64,000 nucleotides of DNA, from contig NC_085136.1 in assembly GCF_035046485.1 (NCBI RefSeq), forward strand, positions 298,073,080-298,137,079. Direction: 5' to 3'. A program made the translations under genes and the position numbers. This stretch comes from Aedes albopictus (Eukaryota; Arthropoda; Insecta; Diptera; Culicidae). Shown in pieces: positions 11,345 through 23,600 of this stretch (the first letter of the stretch is position 1; each line of letters begins with the position of its first letter). A model generated the notes under the pieces. The model was not told where the DNA came from, did no database searches, and saw only the letters and a list, made by a program, of their open reading frames with translations.

Positions 11345-13925
11345 TTTCATCCGCAACCCGTAAACTTTATTTCGAACCGTCAAACGTCGCACGAATCAGT
11401 CTAATAAGCTTCGCCGGGAAACCAAGTTCGATCGTAACACTAGTTTACAAAATAAAACGAAAGTCGTGAACTTCTGTCAACGACCAAAATTTTTGAAGCA
11501 TAATTTAGCGCTGATTTCGAAACCGTGCTTCAAAAAATTCAAAGAAGAACAGTTTTTGAGTTTTGGCTCAATATCGAGTTTTACAACTTTTTAAAATATG
11601 GAATTTACTAAAATTCAAATATCTTGCGTTTTGTTCAACCAATTTTAAATCTTTTTCCATAAAATAAGAGCTGAATATAATACCATTCGATCATCTGAAT
11701 GCAGGTTTTGCGTCAGATTGATGAAATTCAAGTTGTTGGCGAGATTTGGGGACGATCTCCTTAAATTTTTGCAAAATTTCCAAAAATATAAGAATAAATG
11801 TACTTTTTTTCTATCAGAAAAAAAAACAATTTAAAAACTCTTTCTCAACGTTTATTTGACATATCGTATGTAGGCGAGATACAGTAAAAAATTCGGCTCA
11901 ATCGGATCATTGATTACGGCGAATGAGATGTGTGAAGTGAGTGACTTTGCATAAAAATAGAACAAAAATGGATTTCAAATCATCAGCCTTGTATGAAAAT
12001 TCGACAAAATTTCCGCTCTACTGTAATTTTTTTCCTTCGCGTTTTCGAACTCAGGGCATGATTCTACGCCAAAAACGAGCATCAGCTTACCGAGTTCAAA
12101 AATGCTGTAAACTAGTGTAATCTGCCATAACTCATTTCTATTCACTGATTCGTACGCCGCCTTCAAATCAATAAACAGATGATGGGTTTGCAAGTTGTAC
12201 TCCCGAAATTTATCGAGAATCTACCACAGGGTGAACTTCTGATCCATCGTTGATCGGTCCTCACGAAAACCCGCCTGGTATTCACTGACGAATTCGCGCA
12301 CTTCAGTCGATGCTCTTTTTTGTATAGAGGGCAAATGAGACCATCCACCAACCAACTAGCAGGCAGTTCTTCCTCTTCCCATATATGCAATACGGTGTAA
12401 GAGTTGATGCAGCTGTTCACTACCGTGCTTGAGAAGCTCGACCGGGAGTTCGTCCTTCCCAGCAGCCTCATTGTTCTTCAGCCCTCTAATGGCTGTCTGG
12501 ACCTCGTCTAGCGTTGGGGGTTCCACAGCTTGTCCGTCGTCGTCGATTCGAATTCTGTGTGTCGCTCTTCCATTCCCACCGTTCAACAACTCCTCGAAGT
12601 GCTCTCCCCACCTGGCAGCCACCATTGCTTTGTCTGTCAGCAAGTTTCCTTCACGATCGCTGCACATGACGGGAGAAGGCGCTGTTTTTCTTCACATGTC
12701 ATTGACAGTTTCGTAAACCCTCCGCATATCAATCTGCTCCATACTTTCTTGCGCCTGTGCAATCACATTTTCCTCATGGTGTTTTTTTCTTTCTGCCGTG
12801 GATTCGTTTTTCGGCTGCTCTCGCTTCCCTATATCGCTCCCTGCTCTGCCGGGCCTCCGGCTTCTGGCGACATTCTTCTCATCCGTTACCCTCTGACACT
12901 CCTCGTCGAACCACCTGTTCCTAGGTCGTCTTTGAGCAGTGCCTATCACCTCCCGCGCTGCCGTACTCATCGCCCCGTGGATGGACTCCCACAGAGTGTT
13001 GAGATTATCGCTCTCGTTGATTTCACTTATCCATTCGTCCAGCTTCTGGTGATAGTCAGCTACCGTACCGTCTGCTGAAAAACGCTGGATGTTGAAACGC
13101 ATCGATCGCCGGTTGTTAGAGTCCGACACGGTTGATATCCGAGCTCGAATCTTACTAACTCTTGGGACCCCTAAAAGTTCTAACATCAATAACGTCCGAG
13201 AAGTGTCGGCCATCTACCAGCACATGGTCGATTTGATTGCAAACTTCGCCATTTGAGTATCTCCAGGTGTGCTTGTGGATATTCTTGCGCGAAAAGTAAG
13301 TGCTACTAATGGCCATCCCCGTGGCATCTAATCGCAGGCCGTTGTCGTTTGTGACGGAGGCTCTCCGCACCGATGATTGGACGGAAAAAGTCCTCTCTTC
13401 TGACCTGCGCGTTGGCGTCACCGATGACAATCTTAACGTCATGTTTTGGGCATTCTCCATAGGTCTTGTCAAGGCATTCGTAAAACGCATCCTTTACGTC
13501 ATCGGTTTTGTCGTTGGTTGGCACATAGACATTGATCAGGCCGTAGTTGAAAAATTTGCCTCGAATCCTCAATACGCATATCCGCTCGATGATCGGCTTC
13601 CACCACATGACTCGTTTCATCTGTTTCCCGATCACTATGAATCCGACCCCATTTTCTGCATTATCGCTGCCGCTGTGGTAGATGCTACATTTGAATGATG
13701 TGTTGGCGAAGGGATCCACCGTCCTGAATTCACGTTCACCAGATTTGGGCAACCGCACTTCCTGAATAGCAGCAACATACACACACCAACTTTCTGCAAT
13801 TCACGAGCCAAAAGGCTCACTCGTCCAGGTTCATTTAAGGTCCTGACGTTCCAGGTACCGAGTTTCCAGTCATAGTCCTTATTTCGTTGCCGGCTCGGTT
13901 TCCGAGAGTCTTCTATTATCTTCAT
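11345..13925 (-). pseudogene. RTE endonuclease plus N-terminal RT, broken by frameshifts and a MITE
   Basis: In minus-strand order: frame 13925-13635 (KLGTWNVRTLNEPGRVSLLA, endonuclease start), 13782-13306 (FNYGLINVYVPTNDK, HDVKIVIGDANAQV), 13490-13155 (HTWRYSNGEVCNQIDHVLVD), 13213-12692 (linker, PRNRWFDEECQRV), 12667-12356 (LKNNEAAGKDELPVELLKHG, RT fingers) and 12193-12120 (THHLFIDLKAAYESVNRNEL). RT coding resumes beyond the MITE at 11437 with TIELGFPAKLIRLIRAT. At least four frame changes make it non-functional. The copy diverges clearly from the RTE element at 1985-4450, so they are different subfamilies. Confidence 0.8.
11438..12117. mobile_element. Non-autonomous DNA transposon (CACTA-like MITE), copy 1
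   Basis: The 680-bp element has 12-bp terminal inverted repeats CACTAGTTTACA...TGTAAACTAGTG and is flanked by a 3-bp duplication TAA (11435-11437 and 12118-12120). It splits an RT reading frame whose two halves join when element plus one TAA is ignored, which proves insertion. A second copy of nearly equal length lies at 25590-26264. CACTA start plus a 3-bp TSD suggests the CMC/EnSpm superfamily. The TAA target could also suit PIF/Harbinger. No transposase frame is present. Confidence 0.85.
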
Positions 13926-14007
13926 TTTTCGTGGTGGTGTAAGGCTTCGACAGGCTACCTTACCGGGATCGCATTGGAGAGGCTGCCACCTTAGGTATAG
14001 TTGACGC

Positions 14008-14980
14008 GATACAGTGTTTCATATTCAGCCGCTGTATGCCAGAACGGATATGATAAGGAGAGCTGGTGTACAAAGGAGCGGAACCATTGTCACGAGGTCG
14101 CATATGCTCCTGGGCTTCGCGGATGATATCGACATCATCGGGATCGACCGTCGGGTGGAAGAGGCGTTCACACCTTTTAAAAGGGAGACTGCGAGGATTG
14201 GACTAACGATTAACATCACAAAGACCAGGTACATGATTGCTGGTGGTCAACGTCGGTTCAGCCGTGGTAGTGGTGACGAAGTGATGCTAGGTGGTGAAAA
14301 AGTTTGATGTTGTGGACGAATTTCTTTATCTTGGTACTCTAGAAACGTGCGATAATGATGTTACCCGCGAGGTGAAAAGATGGATTGTAGCTACGAATCA
14401 GGCCTTTTTCGGTCTGCGAAACCAGCTGAAGTCCTGTAGGCTGCAAACGAAGACAAAACTCGCGTTGTACAAGACTCTGATTCTTCCGGTCGCTTTATAC
14501 GGCCATGAATCGTGGACGTTGAGAGAAGCTGATCAGAGAGCCTTTGGAATCTTCGAACGTAAAATGCTGCGAACAATACTCGGCGGTAAACTGTAGGAAG
14601 GCATCTGGCGCTCGTTGCATGAACCACGAATTGTACCAAATATATAAAGAGGTGGATATAGTGAAGCCATTAAAACACGGCATGCTCCGGTGGGCTGGGC
14701 ACGTAGCTCGTATGCCGGAGGAACGACAAGCTAAAACCATATTCAGTAGAGAACCAGGAAGGGGTCGTCGGCTTCGTGGTAGGCCACGCACACAGTGGAT
14801 TTTTGCAGTTGAGAAGGACCTAAGGGCTCTAAACGTTCAGGGTAACTGGAAGCGATTGGCCCATGACCGAGACCAGTGGAGGAGAATGCTACATTCGGCG
14901 TAGACCCACCGCTACGAGTTGTGGCCCTTCAAGTATCAAGTAAGTAACGCCTTTCAATTCTCTCAAGTAAGTAACGCCAC
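14008..14980 (+). mobile_element. RTE-clade element, 3' half
   Basis: Starts inside the RT palm and runs to the element's 3' end, which finishes in an AAGTAAGTAACGCC sequence present twice (14939-14952 and 14966-14979). The GC-rich coding composition contrasts with the flanking repeats. It is the partner of the inverted 5' half at 11345-14005. Confidence 0.75.
14014..14903 (+). pseudogene. RTE reverse transcriptase C-terminal half, frameshifted
   Basis: Frame 14014-14307 carries IRRAGVQRSGTIVTRSHMLL followed by the catalytic GFADDIDIIG and LTINITKTRYM. Frame 14291-14596 continues with DEFLYLGTLETCDND, LYKTLILPVALYGHESWTL and FERKMLRTILGG. Frame 14544-14903 gives the C-terminus (MLRWAGHVARMPEERQAK, RGRPRTQWIFAVEKDLR, WKRLAHDRDQWRRML) and ends at a stop. 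Two frame changes (about 14290 and 14560-14590) inactivate it. Confidence 0.85.
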
Positions 14981-15410
14981 TTCAAAATTCTCTGGAACTT
15001 CCTGAGATACCAACTAAAACCACCTGAAACCCCCTTCGGACCCCATGTAATGCACCTGATTCGCTCTGAAGCCCACAAAATCCCCCCGAAGCCTCCAAAA
15101 ACACCCCTGTAATGCCTCCGGAACCCCCTAAAATCCTCTGAAGCTTCGTGAAATGTGTCCGAAAATCCCTGAAACTTCCTCGAATCCCATGTAACGCACC
15201 TGGGGCCCTCCGAAACCCCCGTAAATGCCACTGTAACGCCTCCGGAACCGCCTGAAAATCTTGTGAAACGCCTCCAAAAACTTCCTGAACCCCCCTCTGA
15301 CCCCCTGTCAAGCGAGTGAGGCTCTCAGAATCCACCCGGAAACGATTCTGAAAACCCCCTCTTGAAACTCACTTGAAAGCCCTCCGAAACCTCGGATAGA
15401 CCCCTTTTAA
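14981..15410. repeat. GAAACCCC-type degenerate repeat
   Basis: Monomers of about 10-12 bp such as ctgaaaccccct, gcctccggaacc and ctgaagcttcgt are visible. Minus-strand shadow frames (15335-14929) are Gly/Phe-rich repeat translations. The block begins right at the RTE 3' end. Confidence 0.65.
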
Positions 15411-15474
15411 AAAAATATAGCCATTTGCATTCCATTTTAAAAATAAAGTATCCAAATAATGTTCTTATATTTGT

Positions 15475-15720
15475 GGGCTTCGTGGACGAGCACTTAGCGG
15501 CATCAGTCGTTTAGGTGTCTCATAAGTGTCTGAGTGGGTTCGATTCCCGCACCAGTCGCGGAAAACTTTTCGTCAAACGAAAAATTCTCCACCGGGCCAC
15601 TGGGTGTTGAATGTGTTGTCCGTTGTTATATGTTAGTAACGTTCAGTCTGTAGAGGCCACACAAGGTCGAAGACGGTGTAATTGTCTTTTGTAACTATCT
15701 TTCAATCCTCCTTTGGCATT
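15475..15720 (+). mobile_element. tRNA-derived SINE
   Basis: A tRNA-like head (about 15478-15562) with a perfect pol III box B GGTTCGATTCC at 15538-15548 is followed by a unique body (accgggccactgggtgttga, then ggccacacaaggtcgaagac). I cannot define its 3' end or TSD. The length resembles the tRNA-related SINEs known in Aedes. Family name not assigned. Confidence 0.6.
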
Positions 15721-16620
15721 AGGGTCATTCTTGACTCAAACTGTAAACTACGTCAGCGAGCTGCTGCCAACGTGATGCAAAAGTAAGGTTAAGGCGCAAT
15801 GATGAAGTCATATCCATGGGAGCGTACCAGACCAGTAAAGGGGCACCTTGGAACCTTGAATAACCAGCTATGGCGTTACCACGACAGCACTGTTCAAGAG
15901 GGGTTTTTGAGTAGCCAAAAAGGGGCTTAGAAGTTTTTAAAACTGAAGCAAAATAGTCTTAAAAATGGTTCAAGGACGAACGCAATGATCGAGGAAATAT
16001 CCGTCATTGCTCCGTTGCAATTGAGATGGTAATCTCGGATCCTGCTTCATATTATGGAACAAAAACTTACCATTGTGTATGCTCACTTCAAGCCCGTGCA
16101 CAAGGGAGGGATTTTGAAGGTTAAACCCCATTGTTGATGTTCCATACACTGGGCGCCCCTCCGCCCTTTTCCAAAGTTAGAAAAAACCCCTCCCTTGTCG
16201 CCTTTTCTGTGCACGGGTCTGGCTCACTTGCTGTGCATATGCTGATAGTTTGTCAGCCTCTCCTATGCGATAGAAATCGATGTTACCATCTTGAAAATTG
16301 TTGTTAGAAATAGAGGGAAGATAGGAAAAATAACATGGCGTCTCGTATCACCTTACGGAACAGCAAAAGGTGGTAGCGGGGGGCATCAGAGGTGCGATTG
16401 TCTTAAAAAGGTTCTCTGAAATAAAAAAAATATCTTAAAAGGGCAAAAGTGGGGACAACGGAGGTCTACTTAATGGCATGTAAGGCATGAGGGAGTAATA
16501 GGGAGTTTTCGGCCTAATTATACCTTTTATACAAAATTTTCGTCAATAGTCATTAATGTATCGAAAACAAAGTATATAATGGCAAAGGGCTCCAGGGAAA
16601 AATCACCGCACCCGCCTCCC
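15721..16620. other. Unassigned DNA with a short dispersed repeat
   Basis: About 15820-15905 (gcgtaccagaccagtaaag, then gaaccttgaataaccagc and cgacagcactg) is similar to 26930-27005, so this is a dispersed repeat. The remainder, including a palindromic-looking pair of cgtgcacaaggg (16093) and ccttttctgtgcacggg (16200), is otherwise unassigned. Confidence 0.4.
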
Positions 16621-16621
16621 C

Positions 16622-17270
16622 AAATTTCTATCGACGGTAAGAAAATCGCGGCGATTGAAGAATTCGTGTACTTGGGCTCACTGGTGACCACCGACAACGA
16701 CACCAGCAGAGAAATTCAGAGGTGCATTTTGTCAGGAAATGGAGCTTAATTTGGACTCCGCAGAACTGTACGATCGAATAAACTTCGCCGTCACATGAAT
16801 TTAATTTTCTACGAAATGCTGATTGGACCGGTGGGCACGAAGCATGGACTCTACGTGCAGAGGACCAATGTGCCCTTGGAGTTTTCGAACGGAGCTGCTG
16901 TGTAGCATCTACGATGGAGTGCAGATGGAAAACGGTACTTGGAGAAAGCGAGTAAACCACGAGCTACATCAGCTGCTAAGAGAACCAACCACCGCCCACA
17001 CCGCGAAATCGGGAGGCTACGATGGACGGGTCACGTCATCAGGATGTCGGATAGCAACCCGACTAAAATGGTCCTCAAGAGTCATCCGACCGGTACAAGA
17101 CGACATGGTACGCATCGAGCTAGGTGGGTCGAGGTGGAGGACGACTTGCGAACCCTTCGCAGAGTGCGGAACTGGAGACACACAGCCATGGACCGAGTAG
17201 AATGGAGACGACTCCTATGTACAGCAGAGATCACTCAGGCCTTAGTCTGACCGGTAAGATAAGGAAAGGT
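16622..17270 (+). mobile_element. RTE-type element, 3' coding fragment
   Basis: Translation in shifting plus-strand frames gives EEFVYLGSLVTTDNDTSREI (about 16655-16715), then the C-terminal block in 16939-17250: LRWTGHVIRMSDSNPTKMVL, TRRHGTHRARWVEVEDDLR and NWRHTAMDRVEWRRLL, ending at TGA near 17250. It has multiple frame breaks. The 155 bp at the window end (63846-64000) is a related fragment on the other strand. Confidence 0.75.
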
Positions 17271-17292
17271 AAGTACGAAATTTTCGGATCCT

Positions 17293-17471
17293 TTTTTTAT
17301 ATCTGTATTAACGAGATTTTTAGCCCTAGGCTAGTTCATCTCGGGACCCACGCTTTACTTCCCTTCCGAAGGAAGAACTCACATTTTGCGAGTTTGTCGG
17401 GAGTGGGATTCGATCCCAGGTCCTCGGCGTGATAGTCAAGTGTTCTAACCATCACACCAGGTCCGCTCCAC
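17293..17471 (-). mobile_element. tRNA-derived SINE with 12-bp target duplication
   Basis: On the minus strand the head reads GGAGCGGACCTGGTGTGATGG with box B GGATCGAATCC, and the 3' end reads CTAAAAATCTCGTTAATACAG with an A-rich tail. TTTTCGGATCCT flanks it at 17281-17292 and 17472-17483. A second full copy is at 55791-55966 and a 3' piece at 20320-20373. It resembles the abundant Aedes tRNA-related (Feilai-like) SINEs. The name is tentative. Confidence 0.8.
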
Positions 17472-17483
17472 TTTTCGGATCCT

Positions 17484-19430
17484 GTTTAAACTATTTTAAA
17501 TCCTTATTATACCTTGAATCCATCTTCAATTTCTCTGAAAACCACTTTGAAACCACTGAATAGTTGCAAGTAACAGTTTGACCCCATATTACGGTAAAAA
17601 ATGCGTAGTAAAATTCCCCTCTTCACGAGGTTAAAACGACGAACGTCCCCCAGAAGGACGTTGTTAGTATCAGAACTTTCTGACGGCGACGACGACGACG
17701 GTGAAACCGGTTCAGAAAGTTTGTTTGTGATGTGAAATCAACCTCGAGGAGGATGACGTTTCGGGTAAAATCTTCCCGTCAGTCAACGCAACGGTTCGAC
17801 AAGTGTCTCGTCGTCAATTTCTCCGCCTTATTATATGGGGAGTTGTTGATCGGGTGAGGTGTCAAGTGGTTTTGGTGTCACTTTTACTCTTCAGCATTCT
17901 TGCACCATACCGACACCGTGGCGGACAATGGGTCGCCGCCCGCCATACACGGCCGTTATGGCGAGCTAGTGGCCTCAGGAAGTGCTAATCAAATTTTAGC
18001 AACAACCGTTGGTTTGTTGGTCGATTGGACGTAGGGGTGTGCGTACGAGTGTCTGAAGCGGGTTGAATGTGTGATTTGTCATTGTGGTTTTTCACGTAGA
18101 GGTTTCTGTTTGGATGGCCTATTTTTGAGGGGGTTATTGGTGGCGAATGTTTCTTTTTTCGTCAATCACAGCTGTAAATGAATGGCACGATTTTTTTCCG
18201 AAATGGTATATTGGTCATCATGGATCTGGGGTCAGTTGATTCTGGATTTTAGCTATAAAATGGTGTCGTGAAGTAAAATTGTTAAGATTTTCTGAAATTG
18301 AATGATGGCCCGGGAACCATCATTATGAGCAATGTAAACATTGTCGTTTCAAAATCTAGCTTTGATTAACTGCACATATCTATGGTTACTACCCAACTAC
18401 AAATGTGTAGTTCAATGCAGCAAATTTCCTATTTGCATGATGTTTTCTCTCGGTTTTGCACTACTCAGTACTTAATACAAAAGACTTCAACGATGACGGT
18501 AAAATGTAAGCGACGAACGCAAGCCTCTAAGATAGCAAGCACGCATTCAATTACTTAATGTAAACACACCTAACGAAGTAACAACGGTCATCACATTGCA
18601 ATACAACCCAAAACACGATTAAGTCATAATGAGCATGCACAGGAGATTGGAACAAATCACAATTTTATGGCACCTGATCACTCTATACCCCCAACCGTCC
18701 ACCATCGTCCGACTGGCCCCAACGGGCTGGTGTAATTACAAGCTCCCCGACAAATTTAACACTAGTAGTGCGATTACCATTTACCACCACATCGGGCGGC
18801 AGCAGCAAGCTGTGAAATGGCAGCATGGTGGCATCGCGCTGCTGCGGAATGCTAACGAACGGTAAGCCAAGTGGAAGATTAGCCCCTTAGTCTGAGCGGT
18901 GGGGCTACTTATGGTAAGATGATACAAATAAGCCTATTTGTGGTTGCAAGCTGATCAAACAATAACAAACATCGGTAGGTACTTTGTTGTAAAGGTATAC
19001 CCCCTTTGGCTTTGGCATGATTCAACCACCACCTGCCAAGTCGAGGAGCTTTGGTAATGATTGGTTTGATAATATTTAAAACTTTATTTTAGCTTTTTAT
19101 CGTGTGTTTGACTATGATCCACCCGGTTGGTGTTTTTTGCATGCGATTGAGAGTTTACCGAAGGAAAAACTACTCAACGTTACGCTGCTGCTGCCTAAAG
19201 CGTACTATGGGATGTTCAGTTAGTCTGCTCGGTCATAATTATGCTTACCATGAGGACCAAATCACATACCGATAAACCCATCCAACACGGTTAAAACTGC
19301 GGAGTGTACGGGAGTGTAGTCATCGTGTTTAAATTAGATTCATGCTTGGACAGGCTGCAACTATGATGACTATGTGAGGTTGTTTGTGCAAAGTTTGTTT
19401 AAGAATCTCCAAGAGCTCCCTTGGAATAGG
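17484..19430. other. Unassigned DNA, no supported gene
   Basis: Probably the least repeat-rich stretch of the window. It contains a short (GAC)n tract at 17686-17702. Frames (for example 17803-17988 and 18629-18865) are short with no recognisable domain. It could be unique host sequence and would be the best place to look for conserved noncoding or exonic sequence by alignment to other mosquitoes. Confidence 0.5.
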
Positions 19431-20500
19431 TCATGGGATCTACAAGCATAATCTGTCTGGAACGTCTTGAATTTCTTCTAAAACCACCTGGAAAGTTTTT
19501 TTTTTAAAGCTGTAGCCCCCATTAAACCTCCTCCCCTGTAGCGCTTCACCGAACTCCACAATGCGCTTCTGAAACCCGCTGAAAATCCTCTAAAGCTTCC
19601 TGAAATGCCTTCGAATACCCTTGCACCCCGTGTATCGCACCTGAGATCCTCTGAAACCTCTGAATACACCGCTGTTGCACCTCCGAAACCTTCCGAAATT
19701 TTCCTAAAATACCTCCGAAAACTCCCTCGGACTCTCTGTAACGCACCTGAGACACTTAGCAGCCCCCGAATACACCCCTGTAATGGCTCTGAAGCCACCT
19801 CCCTCTTGAAACTCCCTAGCAGGTCCTTTGAAACCCTGCATAACCCTCCTTTACCCTTCTAGCCACTCGCACATTTCAATTTATTTCCTACCTCAAAATC
19901 CATTAAGGTAATAAACTGAACCCATTTTGGAAGAAACTCTATTTAGGCAGTCTCGACACATTACCTAAATGGAGGTTTGGGTGTAACTATTGCAACGGTG
20001 GCCTGGAGGTGTTTATAGGGCAGAGCAAAGAGAGTTTGCAGGAGCGTTTCAGGGGTTCTAAGAGGGGCTTAGATTAAAACGTCAAAAGAGTAAAAGTCGA
20101 ATGCCGGAACGTCGTAAGGCACAAAATCTCGACACGACCCAACGCCGAAAACGAGAAATGTAAGCAAAAGGAAGTTCTGAAATATTGTAAGGATAAAAAC
20201 ACTTCACTTTTTGAAGTTTTGTGCTTTCGTGTTTTGGCTTTTGACATTTGCCAGGGAGTTTTAGAGGGTACCAGTAGTTTCAGTGGGCTCCAGGGGCTTT
20301 CAAGAGGGTATCTGGAGGTTTTTTTGTCTGTATTAGCGAGATTTTTAATCCTAGGCTAGTTCATCTCGGATACCTGGAGGTATCATGTGCATTTCAGGTG
20401 GTCTCAAGAGGTATCAGGGATCTTAGGATTGTTTCAGAGGGTCCAATGGGGGTTCCAGACAGTTGGTAGAATCGAAGCTGGTTGCTAAAGGTTTCCATAT
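19431..20500. repeat. GAAACCCC-type repeat, two opposed blocks
   Basis: Forward-oriented monomers (ctgaaacccgct, ctgaaatgcctt) fill 19440-19870. Reverse-oriented monomers (gtttcaggggtt, ggctccaggggc) appear at about 19995-20075 and 20250-20480. The latter block is interrupted by a truncated SINE at 20320-20373. Confidence 0.6.
20320..20373 (-). mobile_element. 5'-truncated SINE tail (54 bp)
   Basis: This is the 3' end of the SINE family seen at 17293-17471 (gcgagatttttaatcctagg, then tagttcatctcgg). CTGGAGGT occurs on both sides (20312-20319 and 20374-20381), consistent with a short target duplication. Confidence 0.7.
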
Positions 20501-20639
20501 TTCAGCATCCCTTATATGAACAGGTATGCCTCCAATGATTTCAATATTACGCCCAGCTATTCCTCGACCCCCCCCCCATGCTTTATTATTTCACGAAACT
20601 TTTCTGTAATATTCGCGGAAGGTATATTTAAGCTGCTAT

Positions 20640-23600
20640 TCTGTTTATGAGTGCAGCAAGAATTTTTCTTGAAATTCGTAGAAAAGTTTCCACGTTTTTC
20701 CTTAAGGATTTATCATTTTTTTTCCTGGAATTTTCTCAGCAAGGAGATTCTTGCACTATTTCCTAGAATGATTTCGGCAAGAATTCTTCCAGGTATCCCT
20801 TTGGAATGAATTATTATCCATGCATTTCATCGATTCCAAGGATTCCTTCAGACAATCTGGCAGGAATTCCACAGAAATTTACTGAGAGATTCTTTCAAGA
20901 GCTCCACCAATACCTTTTTCCGCGATTTCAGCAGGGATTTTTGTAGACATTTTTTATGATATTCCTTAAGATTTCTTGAAGAATCCATTCAGAAAACTGT
21001 CTAGCATTTTTTCCTTGGAATTACTTGAAGTGTTCCTCCAGGAATCTTTCATGATTTTTATCCTTCTATGAATTATCTTATGGAGCTTCTACAGATATTC
21101 CTCAAGGTGTTATCTTAGGCATTTAAAGAGAAATAGCTCCAGAGAATACTTCAGAGTATTCTTCAGGGATTTCGTTCATTTTATGGAATGAGTTCTGAAA
21201 AATCCCTGGAGAAAGTTCTAAACAAGTTCTGCAAGGATCGGTTGAGGTATTCCAGGGGTTCTTGAAGAAAGCCTTGGAAAATTTTAGAATAGATTTTTTT
21301 TGAAAACTTGAAGAATTTCTGAAAAACTCCAAAATTTTTTGAAGGAATCCCTTGCTGGAATGTTTCTGAAGATATCTTTAAAATTCTCATCGAAAGAAGT
21401 TTACAAGGAATCCCAACATAAGTTTCTAATAAGACCCTTTAGGTATTTCTGAAGATATCTGCAGTATAATAATCCCTATTGGAAGAACTTTTGCCAAAAA
21501 AAACTTTCGAAGGAATCACTTGAAAATGTTTGAAGACTTTCCTGTAGAAACAACTGTTTAGGCTTTTTGGGAACCCATGGTGGAATTTCTATAAAAATAA
21601 TTGGGGAATTTGAAGAATTGCTTTAGAGGAATCCTTTAAAGCATTTTCTGAAAATGTTCCTGGAATAATTTGCTGATGAATTTCTAAAAAAATAATCTGT
21701 TGGAGTCCCTGGAAAACGCCTAGATAGGCGTCTGTGACGATCCCTAGAAAAAAAAAACTTTTGAGATATTTCTAAGGGAATTTTTGTTAAATATTCTAAG
21801 AAATATTTCTGATCAAATTTGTTAAAGAATTCGTGAATAAATTCTTGGAGCTATTTTTGGAGGAAATTCCGTATAACTTCTGGTGAAATATATGGAGGAT
21901 ATCTGAAGGAAATCTGTTTGAACTCCTGTCAGATTCTCTGGAGAGATTTATGTCTGAATCACTGAGAGTAATAATGCAAGAATCTCTGGAGAAATTCCTG
22001 CACGATTTTCTGAATGAATCCCTGACGAAACTAATGTACACATTCGTGTGGGAACTTTCTTTTGAGATCCTGTAGTAATTCCAGAATAAATCTGTTGGAA
22101 ATTTTCTGTGAAAACCACTGGAAGAATTTATGAAACAATTTTGGAAAGAAAAAAAAAACCTAAAAAAATCCCTAAAGAAATTTCCTCTATTGTTTTTAAC
22201 GAAGAAGAATTTCTAAAATTATTCCTGGTGAAGTTTCAGAAGAGGTCCATTGAAATATACCTTAAAGAGGTCTTGGAGACAGTTTTGGAGAAATTTATGA
22301 GGGAATATCTGAAGATAGTCCTATAAAAATTTCTTAAAGAATCCCTGGAAGAATTTCTGAAGAAAAAGAAACATTGGCAGATCTACGATGAAATTCCTCG
22401 AGTTATTTCTGAAAGAATTCATGGATTGATTTAGGAAGAAAAAGATAGAACTTCTTGGACTTGAAAGCTTTTGACAAATTTATTGAGGAATTTTTGATGG
22501 AATATTCCGAAAAAAAAAATCTTAAAGTATCCCTGTCAAAATTTCTGAAGGAAACTTTGGAAGAGTTCCTGGGGGAGTCTGTGGAAGATTTTCTTAGAGA
22601 TGCTTTGAGGGATTTCTGGAGAAACTTTGTATTTTCTTGAAAAATCGCTGACAGCTTTTTTGAAGGAATCCGTGGATGGTTTCTTAAAAAAAATCCTGGT
22701 ACTGATTTCTGAAACAATCTATGGAGATTTTTTAGGGAAACTTATAAAAGCTTTTCTAGAGGATTTTTAGGAAATATTTCTGGAGGATCCTGTAACGGAA
22801 CTTGAAGAAGAAATTCTGAAAGAATCCATGAAGAATGTTCTTGAAAAACTTCCAAAAGAAATCTGTGGAAGACGATCCGAAAAGAATTACTGGAGGATTT
22901 GTCAAAGGAATTTATAGAGCAATATGGAAAGAAACTCAGGGAAGATTTGATAAACAAGTTCTGCCTGAACTTTCCGTAAATTGCATGGTTGGCCACTATC
23001 GCCAGCACCGCACTTATGCTGTGTGCAACAAGCGAGCTGTTTTAAACGTGTTGTACAAAATATAACAGCGCGACTATTGAAGGGTTAAATAATTGTCCTG
23101 TAGTAAATTCTAGAAAACTTTTAAGAAAATTATTGAGGAAATTATATAACAATTATAGAATTTCCAAAGGTATCCTCCGAGATCTCCTTGCAGCATTTTC
23201 AAAACAAATCTCATTGAGAGATTTGAAGAAGTCGTTTGAGGAATTTCCGTAAAAATACCTGGAGGATTATTGGATTAATTCCTAGAGATATCCATGCACG
23301 ATTTTCAAATAAATTCTTCGATAATTTTCTGGAGAAACCTTTCAAAATGAGTTGAAACCATGCAAGATCTTTAGAGAGATTCTGGAAACACCCTGAAACT
23401 CCTAAAAACTGTTGAAACACTTTGTATCCTCTTGAAAACGTCAAACGCATGGAAACTCCTCAGAACTACCGTATCCCTCCTCCCTTTGTTAACATCCCTT
23501 TACCCATAAACCCCCTACAATCCACTGAACCGCCTTGTAAATTCTGTGAACCAACCTTACCCCTCTCCTCTCCACATCTCTCCCGCATGTCTTTCGAAAC

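Larger units (their letters stand above)
11345..14005 (-). mobile_element. RTE-clade element, inverted 5' half
   Basis: The minus strand runs from the 5' leader (about 14005-13925) through endonuclease and linker into RT, stopping shortly after LIRLIRAT and a diverged VRVADE block. It abuts, head to middle, the plus-strand 3' half of the same type of element at 14008. The layout fits a single twin-primed insertion: inverted 5' segment, small internal gap, then 3' segment. A 680-bp MITE interrupts the RT frame. Confidence 0.75.

Noticed and set aside
12530..13078. 182-codon plus-strand frame
   Set aside because: Antisense shadow of the RTE endonuclease/RT region, which has clear motifs on the minus strand.
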